Source of the DNA: Paraglomus occultum
Lineage: Eukaryota > Glomeromycota > Glomeromycetes > Paraglomerales > Paraglomeraceae
Direction: 5' to 3'
Assembly: GCA_910592205.1 (NCBI GenBank)
Contig: CAJVPJ010000050.1
Location: 1-56,683 of the forward strand
DNA: 56,683 bases
The notes below the pieces were generated by a model. It was not told where the DNA came from, ran no database searches, and saw nothing but the letters and a program-made list of their open reading frames with translations. The first letter of the stretch is position 1. Every line of letters starts with the position of its first letter. Below, one piece after another: positions 1 through 12,282 of the stretch. A program made the position numbers and the translations under genes.

Positions 1-52
<52 letters not shown>

Positions 53-78
53 GCTGCTGCTGCTGCTGTTGTTGTTGT
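1..78. repeat. CAA/CAG trinucleotide microsatellite (polyGln-coding on minus strand)
   Basis: Uninterrupted (TGT/TTG)n at 1-52, then (CTG)n and TTG repeats to about 78. On the minus strand these read CAA and CAG glutamine codons in frame with copy A of the aegerolysin-like gene. The tract continues past the window edge, so its full length is unknown. Confidence 0.95.
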
Positions 79-812
79 TTATGATAGTTGGAGTGAGACG
101 GTTGTGGTGTAAATTGAGAAATGGTATTAATATGCACGTTTAGGATATAGACTCGTATGCAACAAACGTAGCAGCATAGCAGGATAAAGCATACTATGCC
201 AATCAAAGATAATACTGAAAAGATCGACCCCCAATCGGTTGAGTAAGTGCTAACTGGCCTAACTGTAACTTGAAAGACTGTATTGTCAAGGTTATTTTGG
301 AGAGCAACTTGATACTTTGTCGTAGGCAATCCAGTAATACCATAGCTATTATCACCAAGTAATGGAGCGTCCCAGTATATGGTAAAATTGGTGGAAGCGT
401 CATCGTCCAAATGAAACGTGGCATAACCGCGTATTCCACCCAAAAAGTGACTTGTGACGCTCGAAAGAACTTCGAGTTCATCATTTGCGAAACGTTTGGT
501 CCGTGGGCTGCAGTCAATATCGACGTCACCAGAATCGTCTGATGTCACCCAACGACCATCTTCAAGACTGGCAACTACCAAACGCACGTTATAACTACTC
601 TTGTTATCGAGTATAATCGATGCACAGCGTGAATTGTGTTCGGAGGAAATCTTGCGCGCTAGTAGAGGACAACTACAAGTTGCACTCGCTTCTTGACAAA
701 GGAATGGACTGCTAGTTGCCTCAATTGGAGGTGGAGAGGCGGTGTGTGCTAGCTCTGACAAGAATGCGATTGTAAAGATAACGACGGTGAATTTAAGCAG
801 TCTATAAAACAT
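1..812 (-). CDS. Aegerolysin-like membrane-anchored protein, copy A (partial, runs off window edge)
   Basis: The frame is open from the ATG at 812 down to base 1, so the gene is truncated only by the window edge. It starts with a hydrophobic signal peptide. A Cys-containing extracellular beta-rich domain follows, then one hydrophobic segment (about 145-215) followed by Cys residues, then a short tail entering a CAA/CAG tract. It is a close paralogue of the complete gene at 13167-14522: promoter, signal peptide and domain are collinear, with one in-frame 3-bp insertion near 672 and mostly point differences. Between the membrane segment and the glutamines it lacks the long Ser/Asn/Tyr/Gln-rich region of the other copy. 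The aegerolysin resemblance is judged by eye from the spacing of Gly, Trp-Asp and Asn positions and is tentative. Confidence 0.7.
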
Positions 813-1118
813 GATTGAGACTAAGCCTGAGAATTCTTGCGGCGTTAGTTTTATAAGATCATGTGATTAACATAATAAACTTGTCCTAAAATGGACAACA
901 GTGACTTTGATGACAAACACCGTCTTCATATTTTGTTCTCGTCCAGGCCAAATTATAATGGTTACTCGCTCGGACTTGCTCTTGTTAATATTTATCGAGA
1001 CCTAGATAATGAGAAGTCACCTGACATTCCTATTTCACCAATGGCAATGATTAGTTGGTTTTTCATTCAGTTGGATAAAATTCGCCCAAGCACATCATCC
1101 AGTTGCTTCCTATTGAAA

Positions 1119-1395
1119 TGGTAAATGCATTACAAACAGTTCTGGACGCGCTTAGAGCAATGCGTCAAGTAATGCTACAACAATATTCGAAGGTGAAGCG
1201 GCTGCACTGAATATCATACTCCAAAGGCTTTATGTTCTGGTTCTTTACCGACTGGAGGCGGTTTTCTCGTGTTGTCATTTATCCGATTTACGAGTTCGAA
1301 TTCATAACGTTTGCCAAGAAACTAGCTCAATTTCATTCGACAACATCTCCAAACAGATTTCCCGTAACGACAGTGTGCGGTTCTACTGAACAGGA
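1119..1395 (+). pseudogene. Fructosamine-3-kinase relic (degenerate duplicate of the 14840-16018 gene)
   Basis: The start of the kinase (ATG at 1119, beginning Met-Val-Asn-Ala-Leu-Gln) matches the functional copy at 14840. After about 15 codons the sequence jumps to the equivalent of the second exon, so the rest of exon 1, intron 1 and the Gly-rich nucleotide-binding region are deleted. Several small indels follow, and similarity ends near 1395 before the catalytic HGDLW motif. The conserved leader at 891-1100 includes a short frame beginning MDNSDFD that also exists upstream of the functional copy but ends early there. The relic cannot encode an active kinase. Confidence 0.8.
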
Positions 1396-4300
1396 TTGTT
1401 TGGATACTAATACGACGCATCAACATATCTTTCATGGAGCTTTCCGAAATTTTGTCGATTTTGTAAAATTTTTGGTGTTCTCCCAAGTCTCGAGTGTGCA
1501 CTGAACATTTTTCCTTGCAGCACTCGCAAGTGAGCACTCGACTCCCTGGCAATAGAAGTAAGATGTAGTTTAAATGTTACTTAGCTCTGTTAGCTGTTAA
1601 AGAACTTATTATACAAGTACGACACCAGGAACTGCAGACATTTTTACAGCCTTCTAAGCTGAACAGAAATATATGAAAAAACTTGAGAGCTTGTAGTACG
1701 CGTTGTGTACTAGTGTTATAATTACGTGTCAAGCGTCAGTTTATTTTGTTAACATTTAAAGAAAATAAAGCGATACTGTTTAAATAAAATGCAATTGATT
1801 CTGGTTCTTGCACGAGGTGCTGTGCCGTTGCTAGATAATATCTTATTAAGCACGTTTGTTCTCATGACTGTTTAAGATCTTTCAAATCGCTAAGCTTGAG
1901 CAAGTCTGTCCTGCCACACCGAAAGTGGGCGCTAGGCGAGGCATTCTCCAATTGTAAGTTATTTGATCCTGCTGGAATTTTTCTTCAATTGGGATTCTTC
2001 AAAGAAACATAAACATCCTCAAATATTGGGTTGTTTATATAACTAAATTTCTACTGTGGATAGCTATTCTACAACATATTGTATTTACCTACATTTGATA
2101 ATTATATAATAATAATCGTTATTTAATTATTAAGCCTAAATTCGCACGTACACTGCAATAACGGACACGGGATATGTCGATTATGTAGAACTATATTGTC
2201 TAACGGTTGCCTGCTAGAGCTAGTTTTAACATATATATTTTGGGCCTAGAGGTACAAGCCAATAACTGAAGTAAATTAATTTACCGTTCCCTTGAAACTA
2301 ATGCTTTGAAATCACGCGCTCAGATTACTATGATAAATTTTCTATAGAGTTATTTTTATACCAAAAATAATGGGTGTGAAAAGGTCATGCTTTCTTGGAG
2401 AAAATTGTAATTGCGGTTTGTTTAAAACAGATTGAAAAATTTACTAAATAAGTAAAGCATTCAAGCTGTCTATAGGCTCGAACAATATATGTTTTAACGG
2501 CACCCTACTAAAAACGATGAATATTGGAGAAATAAGAGCTAGTCAACGTCATTACTGAACTGCAATACGTCTATTTGCCAGAAAACTTATCTCAGTACGC
2601 TAGGAATTAGTGGTACACTTAATTCAAAACGTTATTAATATGTCTGCTAAAACCAAAAGCAAATGTCTTTATTGACTGAATAACCATTTTAGCACATGTA
2701 GTTAAATGTTTAGTTGTTACGACAGGCCCGTATCAGAGAATATACCGTAAATATGAATACCAAAAAAATTTAGTAAAGATTTCTCTGATTTCGTTGGCTT
2801 ACTATTCAAAAAAGCAAGCATGTCATGCGTTTAATTACTTTTTCTCCATTTCAAGACGCATCTTTTTTGAACCTTTCGAACAACGGGGAGACTAATAATT
2901 AACAAATGAAGATAAAAATTTGCAAAATGACGAGAAAATTATTCACGATTACTGAAAAAAATCTGAAGCTTTACCACGACCAGTTCCAATTAAAAGTCAT
3001 ACAATTAGTGAATATAACGTTTCGGATTAGTATCAGTAAATAATTCAGAACGGAACGCTAAGCATTCAAGCAGATAAATATTGTCTAAACACGTTATTTG
3101 TATTCAACAAAACAGCTTTGGCGCGTAAATGTTACCACACATTGATTCTATTATGATAAAACGTGCTCGCTTAATTTTATTGAAACACAGAATCAATATG
3201 GCAAACGTGTTGGGAGTATTACCTACATTTAATTCAACACGTTAATTACATCATTGGTTGTATTTTATTACTCTGCTCTACGTTTGATTAACAATGATAT
3301 AAAGTTTTAGCGCAATAATAATAATTTACCAGCTTCAATAACTTACTACAAATTATAGTTTTTAAAACAATTACGCAGTGTATGCGAATAATTTTAATGT
3401 TTTCTAATAGATTAGCAGAGTTTGTAGGACCTTATTTTTGCCTGATTGCGACAACAAATCCAAATAAAAGACAAAGTTAACAAATTAAAAATTCTGAATT
3501 AATTTATTTTATTAAATAAATGTAACGCGTCGTAGCCTATATCAGTCATAGTGAATAGGCGCCATCTCTATGGGCAGAACGGTGCAATCTCTTAGCAAGT
3601 AGGTGCCATTAAAGTGTTTACACATTAGATACGATTAGAGTTCTGACATAAACTTATATTGTAGATAGTAATATAACTGTACCTCTGTTTTATACATGCT
3701 AATTGTACAGAGCAAATTCAACGATAGTGTCATTCTTGGTTCGAGCTCACATAAAGTTTCGTCATTTATCCAAGAGCATGATGGATCTACACGTCAACCT
3801 GTTAAACTGGCGGAACTAATTTGCTAGGTTTAGCAACAAACCGCTCGGATAAACATTTAGTTGGAAATTTGAAATTCGGGACAGTCCAAGTCGTGAGATG
3901 GCCGTCTTAAGCAGTGTCGGTTTAGTCAGCGACGGTGTAAACAGGCCTGACCAGTAACTACAATTTAGAGATCTAGCAAAATACTGGTTATCTAAAAAAG
4001 CATCCAGTGCTTTATTCTAACTCATTAAGGAAATTAATGTACTGCTAGAATAAAGTTTTGATTAAGCTATGGCGTGAGCGAGTAAATTACCTTCCAAGCA
4101 TTATTATTAATAATCGTGGTTTTTATATACGACAAACGTCATATTGATTGATAAGCAAACGTAGCACAGAATTCGATTATAAATCGATTTTTTAGGTCAT
4201 TTTTTTATCTGATTGGTCAATTTTGCAAACCGGATTTCGGCGGATCGTCAGACCCGTCTATCACGGGTGTAACACACTATAGATAGGGTCTCTTTATTAC

Positions 4301-4498
4301 TGTATTATAAATACGTCGACGTTTTGATTATTATTATCATATCTAGATCAGTATTAATCACTCACGTGCAACAAATCATTTGGTAAAGGAAAAAAAAAAA
4401 ACTCTCAAATATCAATCAAAGTATTCCGAATCTAATTTCGAACACATCCGATCTTTTCTTTCTCCAACTTGTAAAAATTACTCCGCCACCTACAGTTT
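1396..4498. other. AT-rich intergenic region
   Basis: No reading frame longer than about 75 codons looks like a protein here. The region is AT-rich and contains the transposon relic noted at 2366-2660 and a small inverted repeat near 3140-3200. No tRNA or rRNA was seen. The last 150 bases before the GTP cyclohydrolase start are pyrimidine-rich, as expected of a fungal promoter and leader. Confidence 0.6.
2366..2660 (+). mobile_element. Eroded copy of the 21.9-kb transposase-like element
   Basis: Base by base this stretch follows 21965-22290. The recognisable segments are the one encoding the Cys-rich N-terminus (AATTGTAATTGCGG near 2405), the segment ending TAGTCAACGTC near 2550, and the strongly matching CAGAAAACTTATCTCAG near 2580 followed by CTAGGAATTAG. 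Indels and stop codons destroy every frame. It is an old fragment of the same repeat family, in the same orientation. Confidence 0.65.
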
Positions 4499-6068
4499 AT
4501 GCATTCAATGGGATATCAATCTGTAGAAGAATCTCTCTTCGCTCAATCACTAGATGTTTCTCCAATAAACGGCCAAATTTCGGTCACAGCTCACCAGGCA
4601 CCACCACTGAACACTCTCATCCACTCGCCACATCCCTCTCAACTCCTGTCCTCTTCGCACTTACAACCACGCAAATGCACCCCGGCAAAAAAACCGTACT
4701 CGACCCAGAACCGTACACCACTCAGAACTTTGGAGACTCTCACCCCTCCAGCCACACCCACACGCAACACATCTTTAACGGTCGAATGTCAAGTACGCGC
4801 CCGCCTTCCTACTTCCACTGGTGAACTCTTTCTGCATTTATACAAAAATAACAGAGACTCTAAAGAACATTTGGCCATTGTGTTTGGCGATGATATTAGG
4901 AGCAAGTCATTAGATGCTCCACGCCCGAGAGAGAGTGAGATGGATAGAATAGTGAGAGGAGCATACGTTGGAAGATTAAGACCTGGTCAGAAAAGATCGA
5001 ATGAATATAGTGGGAGTAACAATATAGAGAAAGGAAATGTGAATAATGTGTTGAATGGGAATGCGTTAAATACAACTAATGATACAAACACTGAGACTGT
5101 ATTGAATACGAGTACATTGAATACAGCTAATAAAATCACGACTCCAATTACAAATACAAGCTCTTTACAGTTATGCTCACCTCCGCTAGTGAGAATTCAT
5201 TCTGAATGCTTCACCGGCGAGACAGTCAACAGCGCACGTTGTGACTGTGGAGAACAACTGCAGGAAGCAATGAGATTGATTCAGCAAGAAGGACGTGGAG
5301 TCATTGTGTATTTGCGTCAGGAGGGTAGAGGCATTGGGTTGGCCGAGAAGTTGAGGTAAGAAGTTGGCTGTAGTAAAAGGGAGATGGGAGGGAAAGATAA
5401 AATGAAAAAGTTCCTGAAAGGAATTTTTGAAAGAATTCTTTCAAAAGAAAGTTACCAGCCCAATGTCGATCAAAAAAGTTTCGAACACTGTCTGAGGTGA
5501 ATGTCGGTTCACTTGCTGGGATTAAACCGGATTATCTAGTGTATTTATCGAATTCATAGTAATAGCTAAAAAAAAGTTAATTTTTATCCACATGCTTTAA
5601 ACCACTTTTCCTTTCGATTTTGCCATCTCTACCATAGTCTAACTTCACCACCCCCTCCAAAAAAAACATTAAAACAAACCTACACCAAAACTTTATTATA
5701 GAGCCTACAATCTCCAGGACTTGGGCCATGATACCGTGACTGCCAACATACTCCTCCATCACCCACCAGACTTGCGCAATTATGACATCGCCACGCAAAT
5801 TCTCTCCGATCTCGGCGTTACCACCATCCGTCTGCTCACCAACAATCCGGACAAAATAGAGCAAATCGAAGCTGATGAGATCAAAGTAATTCAACGAATT
5901 CCTATGGTGCCGAAGGCATGGCGGGAAGGGAAGGTCGATCAGGAGAAACAAGGAAGCGAGCTTGATAACTATTTGAGAGTCAAGGTCGAGAGGATGCGGC
6001 ATCTGTTAGATATACCTGGGAATTTGTTAACGCAAGAATCAGTTTCATCAACTTTTTGGAGAAATTAG
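4499..6068 (+). CDS. RIB1: GTP cyclohydrolase II (riboflavin biosynthesis)
   Basis: It converts GTP to 2,5-diamino-6-ribosylamino-pyrimidinone phosphate, the first step of riboflavin synthesis. There are two exons, 4499-5355 and 5702-6068 (407 residues), with a GT-AG intron of 346 nt that splits an Arg codon and restores the frame. The zinc site is clear: Cys237, Cys248 and Cys250 in [19 protein letters not shown], followed by [15 protein letters not shown], and after the intron [12 protein letters not shown] and [12 protein letters not shown]. The N-terminal extension of about 100 residues is Ser/Thr/Pro-rich, as in other fungal enzymes. An Asn/Thr-rich stretch at about residues 160-225 interrupts the catalytic domain before the zinc motif. 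The ATG at 4499 is the first in the open frame. Confidence 0.95.
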
Positions 6069-6543
6069 GATAAAGCGTAAAAAAACCAGATTTATTAACA
6101 GAGAAAAGTGTGAGTGAGTGAGGACGATGATAACGCCAGGAGAATTAGGAAACGTTCGTGTTATTTATTTACTTACCACATACTTCTAATTGGAGCATAA
6201 TGTGTCACACTCCATTCTCTCCCAACACGCTTTCCTCACAAAGGAAAGAAGAAATTGAGAAACTAAAAGACTTTAGAAACTTAGAATTGAGGTATTAACT
6301 CAACATAATCGTTCCCGCGATCTAATCATTTTAAATACCCAAGTTATTCTATTATACTGTAGTCATATAATTTATTTCATATTTTCTGCTAATAAGGGTT
6401 GTTGACAGTAAAATAGACTCGAGATTGTTTATAAAGTTTGGTGTGATTTTGTGACGTGAGGTTAGGCGGAAGCAGAAATGGAATGAGAGTGACATGCCAT
6501 CTGAACTCATCATTCATCAGATTGAATTATAGCCTCGGTTCAT
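6069..6543. other. Convergent intergenic spacer (RIB1 / GCV1)
   Basis: AT-rich spacer between two genes that end towards each other. No further gene seen. It presumably carries both 3' untranslated regions. Confidence 0.6.
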
Positions 6544-8536
6544 TCATTTATGATATCTAGCAGGCACAAAAGGCATTTTGACAACGTTTGCCTTCTGAAG
6601 CCGGTTGCGCACTTTCACTTGCAAGTCCGTGCCTTGCTCGTGATAACCTGACTTGACGTATCCCATTGCTATATTTTTCTTAAGACTTGGAGACGGACCG
6701 CCACTTGTTACTTTTCCTAGAGTTGATTAAAGGAAGTTTTGAGAATACGTCATGTCGTCTGAAAACTGAAAAGTGTTGTCGAAAGTGTCGTGGTATAGTG
6801 TGACGTACCGATTGTTTCACCAGATTCACTTAGTATTTCCGCGTTTTCTGTCGTTATTGGATAAAATATGAGATTATTTTTCGGACATACGTTAACTGAA
6901 TTAACTGCTGTCTTACCTCTTGCCGGAGCACCTTCTACAACAAGTCCAATGCGACGACGCGCGACACCATCCTTTATTTGAGGAAGTATCTTTTCTGCTC
7001 CGATAAAACCTCCCTCTTCCCTCCGTCGCTTGCCTTATATAGGACAATGAGTGATTGTCAAAGCGCATAAGCCCAGTACAAATCGGTCGATTCAGTAATC
7101 CGCACTAACTCTTATAAAATCGGCCTCTCAACCATATATGGATAAATCATCATTTCGTACCAATTGTCCATGTCAATCCAGCCTCAACTGGCGTAGTAGT
7201 GTCATCCAAATCATGACCGTATAGGCATAAACCGGCTTCCAATCTCAAACTATCTCTCGCACCAAGCCCAGCCAATCGGACTACAGGGTTTGATAAAAGT
7301 ATTTCTGAGAGATGTGTTGCCTCTGGCCCAGGCACGGCGATCTGCGGGTATTTTTGATAGTCGATTAAATGAGTTGTAGTGTTCACACTATTGCATTAAT
7401 AAGATTAGTCAAATTCGTTATGCGACTCTTTCTAATACTATTTGACAACACCTCACATACCTCAAAGCCATCTTCACCAGTATACCCAGACCGTGCCACA
7501 TGACATTCAATCCCTTTTATTTTCATAAATCGGCCATTCATGAATTTAAAATCGTTTAGATCTTGATTCAAGATGTTCTGAAGCACTTCTGCTGATTTGG
7601 GACCTGTAAAATTAAATATCGATTGTCAGGCGGTTTGATGATGCTACAGCTAACAGTATCCGTTAAAATTCAATATTTGCTCATATTCGACCGTACCCTG
7701 TAAAGCCAATAGCCCATGGTCTGTAATGACATCCAACTCGACATCACCACCACTCTTCTGAAACTTGTCCAATTCTGTGCGCATGTGCGCTAAATCCTTC
7801 TCGGCGCAAGCGGCATTTGATACTATATATATGTGATCGTCATGTTTGCATATAACAGTGTCATCGATAATGCCTCCGTTCTCGTTAGTAAACACTGAAA
7901 GTGTTGATTTTCCAGATGGAAGGTTTTGCACGTCGGCTACGATGAGTTTTTCGAGAAACGCAATTCTATCTTTGCCTGTCAACCTGTGAAAATTGTCTTC
8001 ATTAAGTACAGTTGATATTTCAATGTCTGCAAGCGTTGCCTAGTAAAAAATTTCCAAATCGTATTCTTATCCACTAAACGCACACAAAACGCACACGCAT
8101 GTACCTTGTTTGAAGCATATGTGACACATCAAATAATGAAGAGTTCTCGCGCGTATGCAAATGTGAAGCCAGCACGCCCGCATTTGCATATTGAACGGGC
8201 ATCAAATACCCGGCAAAAGGAACCTGAAGTTGTGAATCACAGACTGATTGTAAGCGAATGGGAGATAACGAAAATCGACTTCACTTGTGACATAATATTA
8301 CCATTTTACCACCATTTTGAACGTGAAAGTCATACAAACATGTCTTCTTCAGTGGCTGATTCAATCGGTATCAACAAATAATCAATGTCACAACGATACG
8401 CGTCAATATCAAATCGAAACTCTTATAGTCTTCCTTGTTTCGATACCTGATCTGTGGTAGCGGAGACATAACTACGCTTAAATAACAAAGCTCTTCCGGC
8501 ATTAGTTGCCCGAGAAGCGAAAATTCTCACAGACAT
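6544..8536 (-). CDS. GCV1: Aminomethyltransferase, glycine cleavage system T protein (mitochondrial)
   Basis: It transfers the one-carbon unit from aminomethylated H protein to tetrahydrofolate in mitochondrial glycine cleavage. Nine exons restore one frame: 8536-8447, 8355-8302, 8223-8105, 7983-7697, 7603-7461, 7341-7161, 7033-6917, 6847-6809 and 6716-6544, giving 400 residues, the usual family length. Residues 1-30 ([15 protein letters not shown]...) are rich in Arg, Ser and Ala without acids, a typical mitochondrial presequence. Recognisable family blocks are [88 protein letters not shown], and KKNIAMGYV near the end. The start lies 149 nt from the divergent Tubby start. Confidence 0.95.
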
Positions 8537-8685
8537 GGTGGGAATAACAATGTGAGAATAACAATTATATTTAAGAAAAAAAAAGGACTTTTTTTATTTT
8601 AGACTGATTTCCATTTTTGGATAGAGAGATCTACCTAAAGTGACACGATTAAAGTCTGGGAAGTTTATAACTTTGCCAAATTGTC
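8537..8685. promoter_or_regulatory. Short divergent promoter shared by GCV1 and the Tubby gene
   Basis: Only 149 nt separate the two start codons. The stretch is AT-rich and contains a run of A residues followed by T residues near 8575-8600. Sharing of regulatory elements is an inference from spacing only. Confidence 0.5.
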
Positions 8686-10715
8686 ATGTCCAACTCAATG
8701 AATGAATTAATACGTGAGATTGAGAGCGGCGAACGATTTTCTACGTCGTCCGGAGATGAACGGCGTGCGAGTATAACCAATGGAAGTCGTAACGGAGCAG
8801 AACAGGGTAAGCCTTTGGGAATTCAATGTGTCAGTTACGCAATAAGGGAGTTAAAACCAGTCTCGTTTGTCTCGTCAATCGTATAAATACTCGTTTCTCT
8901 GTATTGCCATTGTAGGATCGACTCCTCTTTCTTCCACAATCATATCTGCCATAAATAACCTGACCATAGATGAGAATTCTGACGATGGATTAACTGATGA
9001 TGAAATGACTTCATTTAGCGAAGCTGTAAGTTTTGTTGCGTTCTTTTGTGTCCATTTATATATAAATGCTTTTCATAACATTGAACGGCAATTAATATAT
9101 AAAATAGAATTCGTTTCGTAGACCGTCACAGTCAATGTCATCATCCTCGGGTAATCCATTAGCAATATCTCCTGAAGCAGTAGTCGCTCCAGCCGAGAAT
9201 TTGCGGACCATTGTTGTTGATCGATCGACAGGACAAATTGAAAATTACCGGCTGCTCAAGTCACGAGAGTCGATGACTGATGAAGAAGTCATGGATTTCA
9301 TAATGAAGTGAGTAAGGAGAACAGAGTACGGTTTAACGAGGGATAATATCAAATTATGGACAACCTACGAGACATTTGTCATAGTCTCCAAGAATCTATT
9401 GCCAAGATTAGTAAAGCAATGGCAATAAGTAACGTAACCGTCTCTGCGAGTATGTTAATAGACGCTAATAGTAAATTTAACTGCCTCTTGAAAGTCTAGT
9501 TGCTCATCATATCTCATCATTACGATAAAGGCCTGTTCCGCAGGGCAAGAAAGTTCTTTGTAAGATAACAAGAAAAACAGATGGCATCGGGAAATTTTAT
9601 CCGTTATATCAATTGTACGTCGAGGATCCTGTCGATGATACCAGAACGTTCATGCTTTCCGCCAGAAAACGCAAGAATAGTAAAAGTTCGCACTATGTCA
9701 TTGCTTCTACGCGGACAATAGATAATAGTCCATCTCAATCAGTTGTTGGGAAAGTAAGGTGAGTTGGGAGTGACTTTGATCGATCAGTTGGTAGTCGTGA
9801 AGTGAGTATTAATAGAATGTTTTTATGGCGCCATAGGTCCAACTTTCTCGGGACAGCATTTGCAATATATACAAACGGCCGAAACCCGCTAAAACGAGAG
9901 CCAGAGTTGGCTCATTTACCAATAAGAGAAGAATTGGGTGCTGTTGTTTACGTGAGTGGATTGAAAATTGATACAATTTAGACATGTTTTAATACCTTGG
10001 CGATGATTAATATGCTAATACCTTGTACAATCGTTTAAATTTATAGGATCCGAACATATTGGGATTTAAAGGCCCACGAAAGATGACCGTTCTCATGACA
10101 AGCATGACAAAGAACGGAACGAGACCTGATTTTCGTCCGGAAAGGGTACTATCATAATGAATGCTTGATATGACAAGTCGTAGTTATATTAAAGAATGAC
10201 GGATTTGGTTTATATAATAGGAAGAAGATACACTAATTGGAAAATACAGAAACGGAAACGATCGAGATATTCTGGTGCTTCATAATAAATCACCTCAATG
10301 GAATGAAGGTGAGTTGCAAGATTTGAATGGTTGTTGGAATAAACTCATTTACTAAATAACAAATATTCAACCGTTTACAGAGACGGAATCGTATGTTCTT
10401 AATTTTAATGGTAGAGTTACTTTGGCGTCAGTGAAGAACTTTCAAATTGTGCATGATAACGATTGTGAGTACATCAATTGATCTATTTCTTTGTTAACTA
10501 AAATAACATGCAATGACTAATGCTGACAATATTAACTATCGTTTGCTATGCTTGTCTAATCATTCATTTCTAACATTTCAGTGGATTACATTATAATGCA
10601 ATTTGGTCGGGTATCAGATGACACATTTACGATGGACTTTATGTATCCGATTTGCCCATTACAGGCATTCGCAATTGCCTTGACTAGCTTCGATGGCAAA
10701 CTCGCATGTGAATAG
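8686..10715 (+). CDS. Tubby-domain protein
   Basis: Tubby C-terminal domains form a beta-barrel around a central helix and in other eukaryotes bind phosphoinositides. Nine exons fit one frame: 8686-8806, 8916-9025, 9108-9307, 9531-9758, 9837-9951, 10047-10145, 10221-10308, 10381-10464 and 10582-10715 (392 residues). The N-terminal third is Ser/acidic and probably disordered. The domain begins at about residue 145 with [15 protein letters not shown] and [11 protein letters not shown], continues through [15 protein letters not shown] and [14 protein letters not shown], and ends with the diagnostic [23 protein letters not shown] and [12 protein letters not shown] at the last residues. Exon 3 and exon 4 acceptors were chosen because other AG sites give stops. 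Its role in a fungus is unknown. Confidence 0.93.
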
Positions 10716-11589
10716 AAATTAATATTTGTAAGAGGTGCGGGGTGAGAGAAGCAGGAATTTTACTGTATCGGTGTGGCTCTAAACAAACAGGTTACTCAGC
10801 AGTAAAGGATGATTTAATTATATGTTATTCAAATAGTAATCATAGTGTCTCTGTCTAGTATTCGTCATACATTTAGTCACATTACGTTCAGCCTTGCCTA
10901 TATGTAATCAGGATAAATTTAATAATCAACTATAAATTACATGTGATTGCAAATTCAATTTTATGTCGAGATACTCCTTTAATAACGATATTTAATAGAT
11001 CGCATTGCGCAACGAAACCATTACATTCTTTGAAAATTCATTTTATTACGATAGCGAAGTGATTGCGATCGATACCTTAGTTAACGTCTTTGTCGCATTA
11101 TCACGCTCGCCTATCATAATCAGGCGCAGTATATATCGATATTTCAATATATATTAATAGTGTTACATTTACTAAACAAATAAGGCATACCCCCAACATT
11201 GTAAAAAAATTTTCCCTTTGATTTGTAGAGGAACATTACGTCGGCCGAAAGTCTTCCCCAATTCTCGAATACGAATGCTAAAACGCAAACTGCTTTCCAC
11301 TTCCCCCACGTTTATGTCGATGTTATCCTTCACGTTCTTCTTGATTCCAAAAAGTCGAAAAAAAAGGAAGAGGACATTACTTGCAAAAAATGCTAGAGTA
11401 TCAAAAAACCTTTTGCCCGAATATGAATATGGCTTCCTAAAGCAGGGTGTCCGATTACATTGCACTGGAAACCTACCCGAGCCGATTAGCCTTTATCTTG
11501 TGGGAGGGAAATGCCTTTGAAAATATTCAGTCGATTATGAAATCAAAAATCTCTATATGAAGGAATGTCTTGACAACACCACGTATTCA

Positions 11590-11704
11590 CAGGATCCACA
11601 GACTCAAGAATACAAGGATCCAGTATCTTTTAAGACGAGTCATATAGACGTGGAAAGAAATCAGATATCTTTAGCCTTGGGGTAATACTCTGGGAAATCT
11701 CTAG
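11590..11704 (+). pseudogene. Protein kinase relic (expanded Glomeromycotina-type family)
   Basis: Positions about 11655-11704 read KSDIFSLGVILWEISSG, the block around helix F of tyrosine-kinase-like domains typical of the large kinase families of arbuscular-mycorrhizal fungi. The preceding 60 bases give a degenerate version of the activation-loop end (YKDPVSFKT) shifted by one frame, and a stop follows directly after the final Gly. Neither the catalytic HRD nor the DFG motif was found upstream, so this is a short decayed fragment. It could equally be debris of a larger kinase gene, with the frame at 11218-11520 as a second piece. Confidence 0.5.
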
Positions 11705-12282
11705 TGGATGAACAGTGAGCAGACGGGGTTTCTTTATGTCATTGCCTTTTTTCAAGCAACAGCCTTTCATCAACATGGGGCAACTTTATATTGCCTGAAT
11801 CTAATGATTCCTGAACAAAACGGAAATCTAAGCAGTGGAAGTCGTCCTGTACCAGCAACAAGTGGACGACTGGACAAGGCGGCTAACAGTATACGTATTA
11901 ATATACAGCATCTTTATATTGATTGCTCAAATATAATCTGCTATTCTAATTCTGTATAAACATTAATACAGAGCACTGAACGAACAAAATAGTCGAGCAT
12001 AAACAGTAATGAAAAGACTTATCAATTAAGAACTCTCATAGAATGTGTAATATCCTGTAACTCAATAAATAAAAAAATTCTGCCTATTACGCTGGAAAAA
12101 TTATTATAAAAAAATCCCATATAAACGCGTCTGAATATGAACACATGAATTATTTGATTACAAACTGACAATAAGATTTAGAATTTACTGTCCCTGATTT
12201 TTTGAACCAGTTCCAATGCGTAAAAGTGATTAAATAACTAATAAGGAATAAAATTTATATATAGTATAATTATAACGATCCC

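Noticed and set aside
891-1124. 77-codon frame starting MDNSDFD as a separate small gene
   Set aside because: In the other duplicate the equivalent frame stops after 34 codons and diverges by indels, so it is better explained as the leader of FN3K.
8106-8381. Plus-strand 91-codon frame
   Set aside because: It is antisense to GCV1 exons 2 and 3, which carry the conserved PFAGYLMP and DVSHML blocks.
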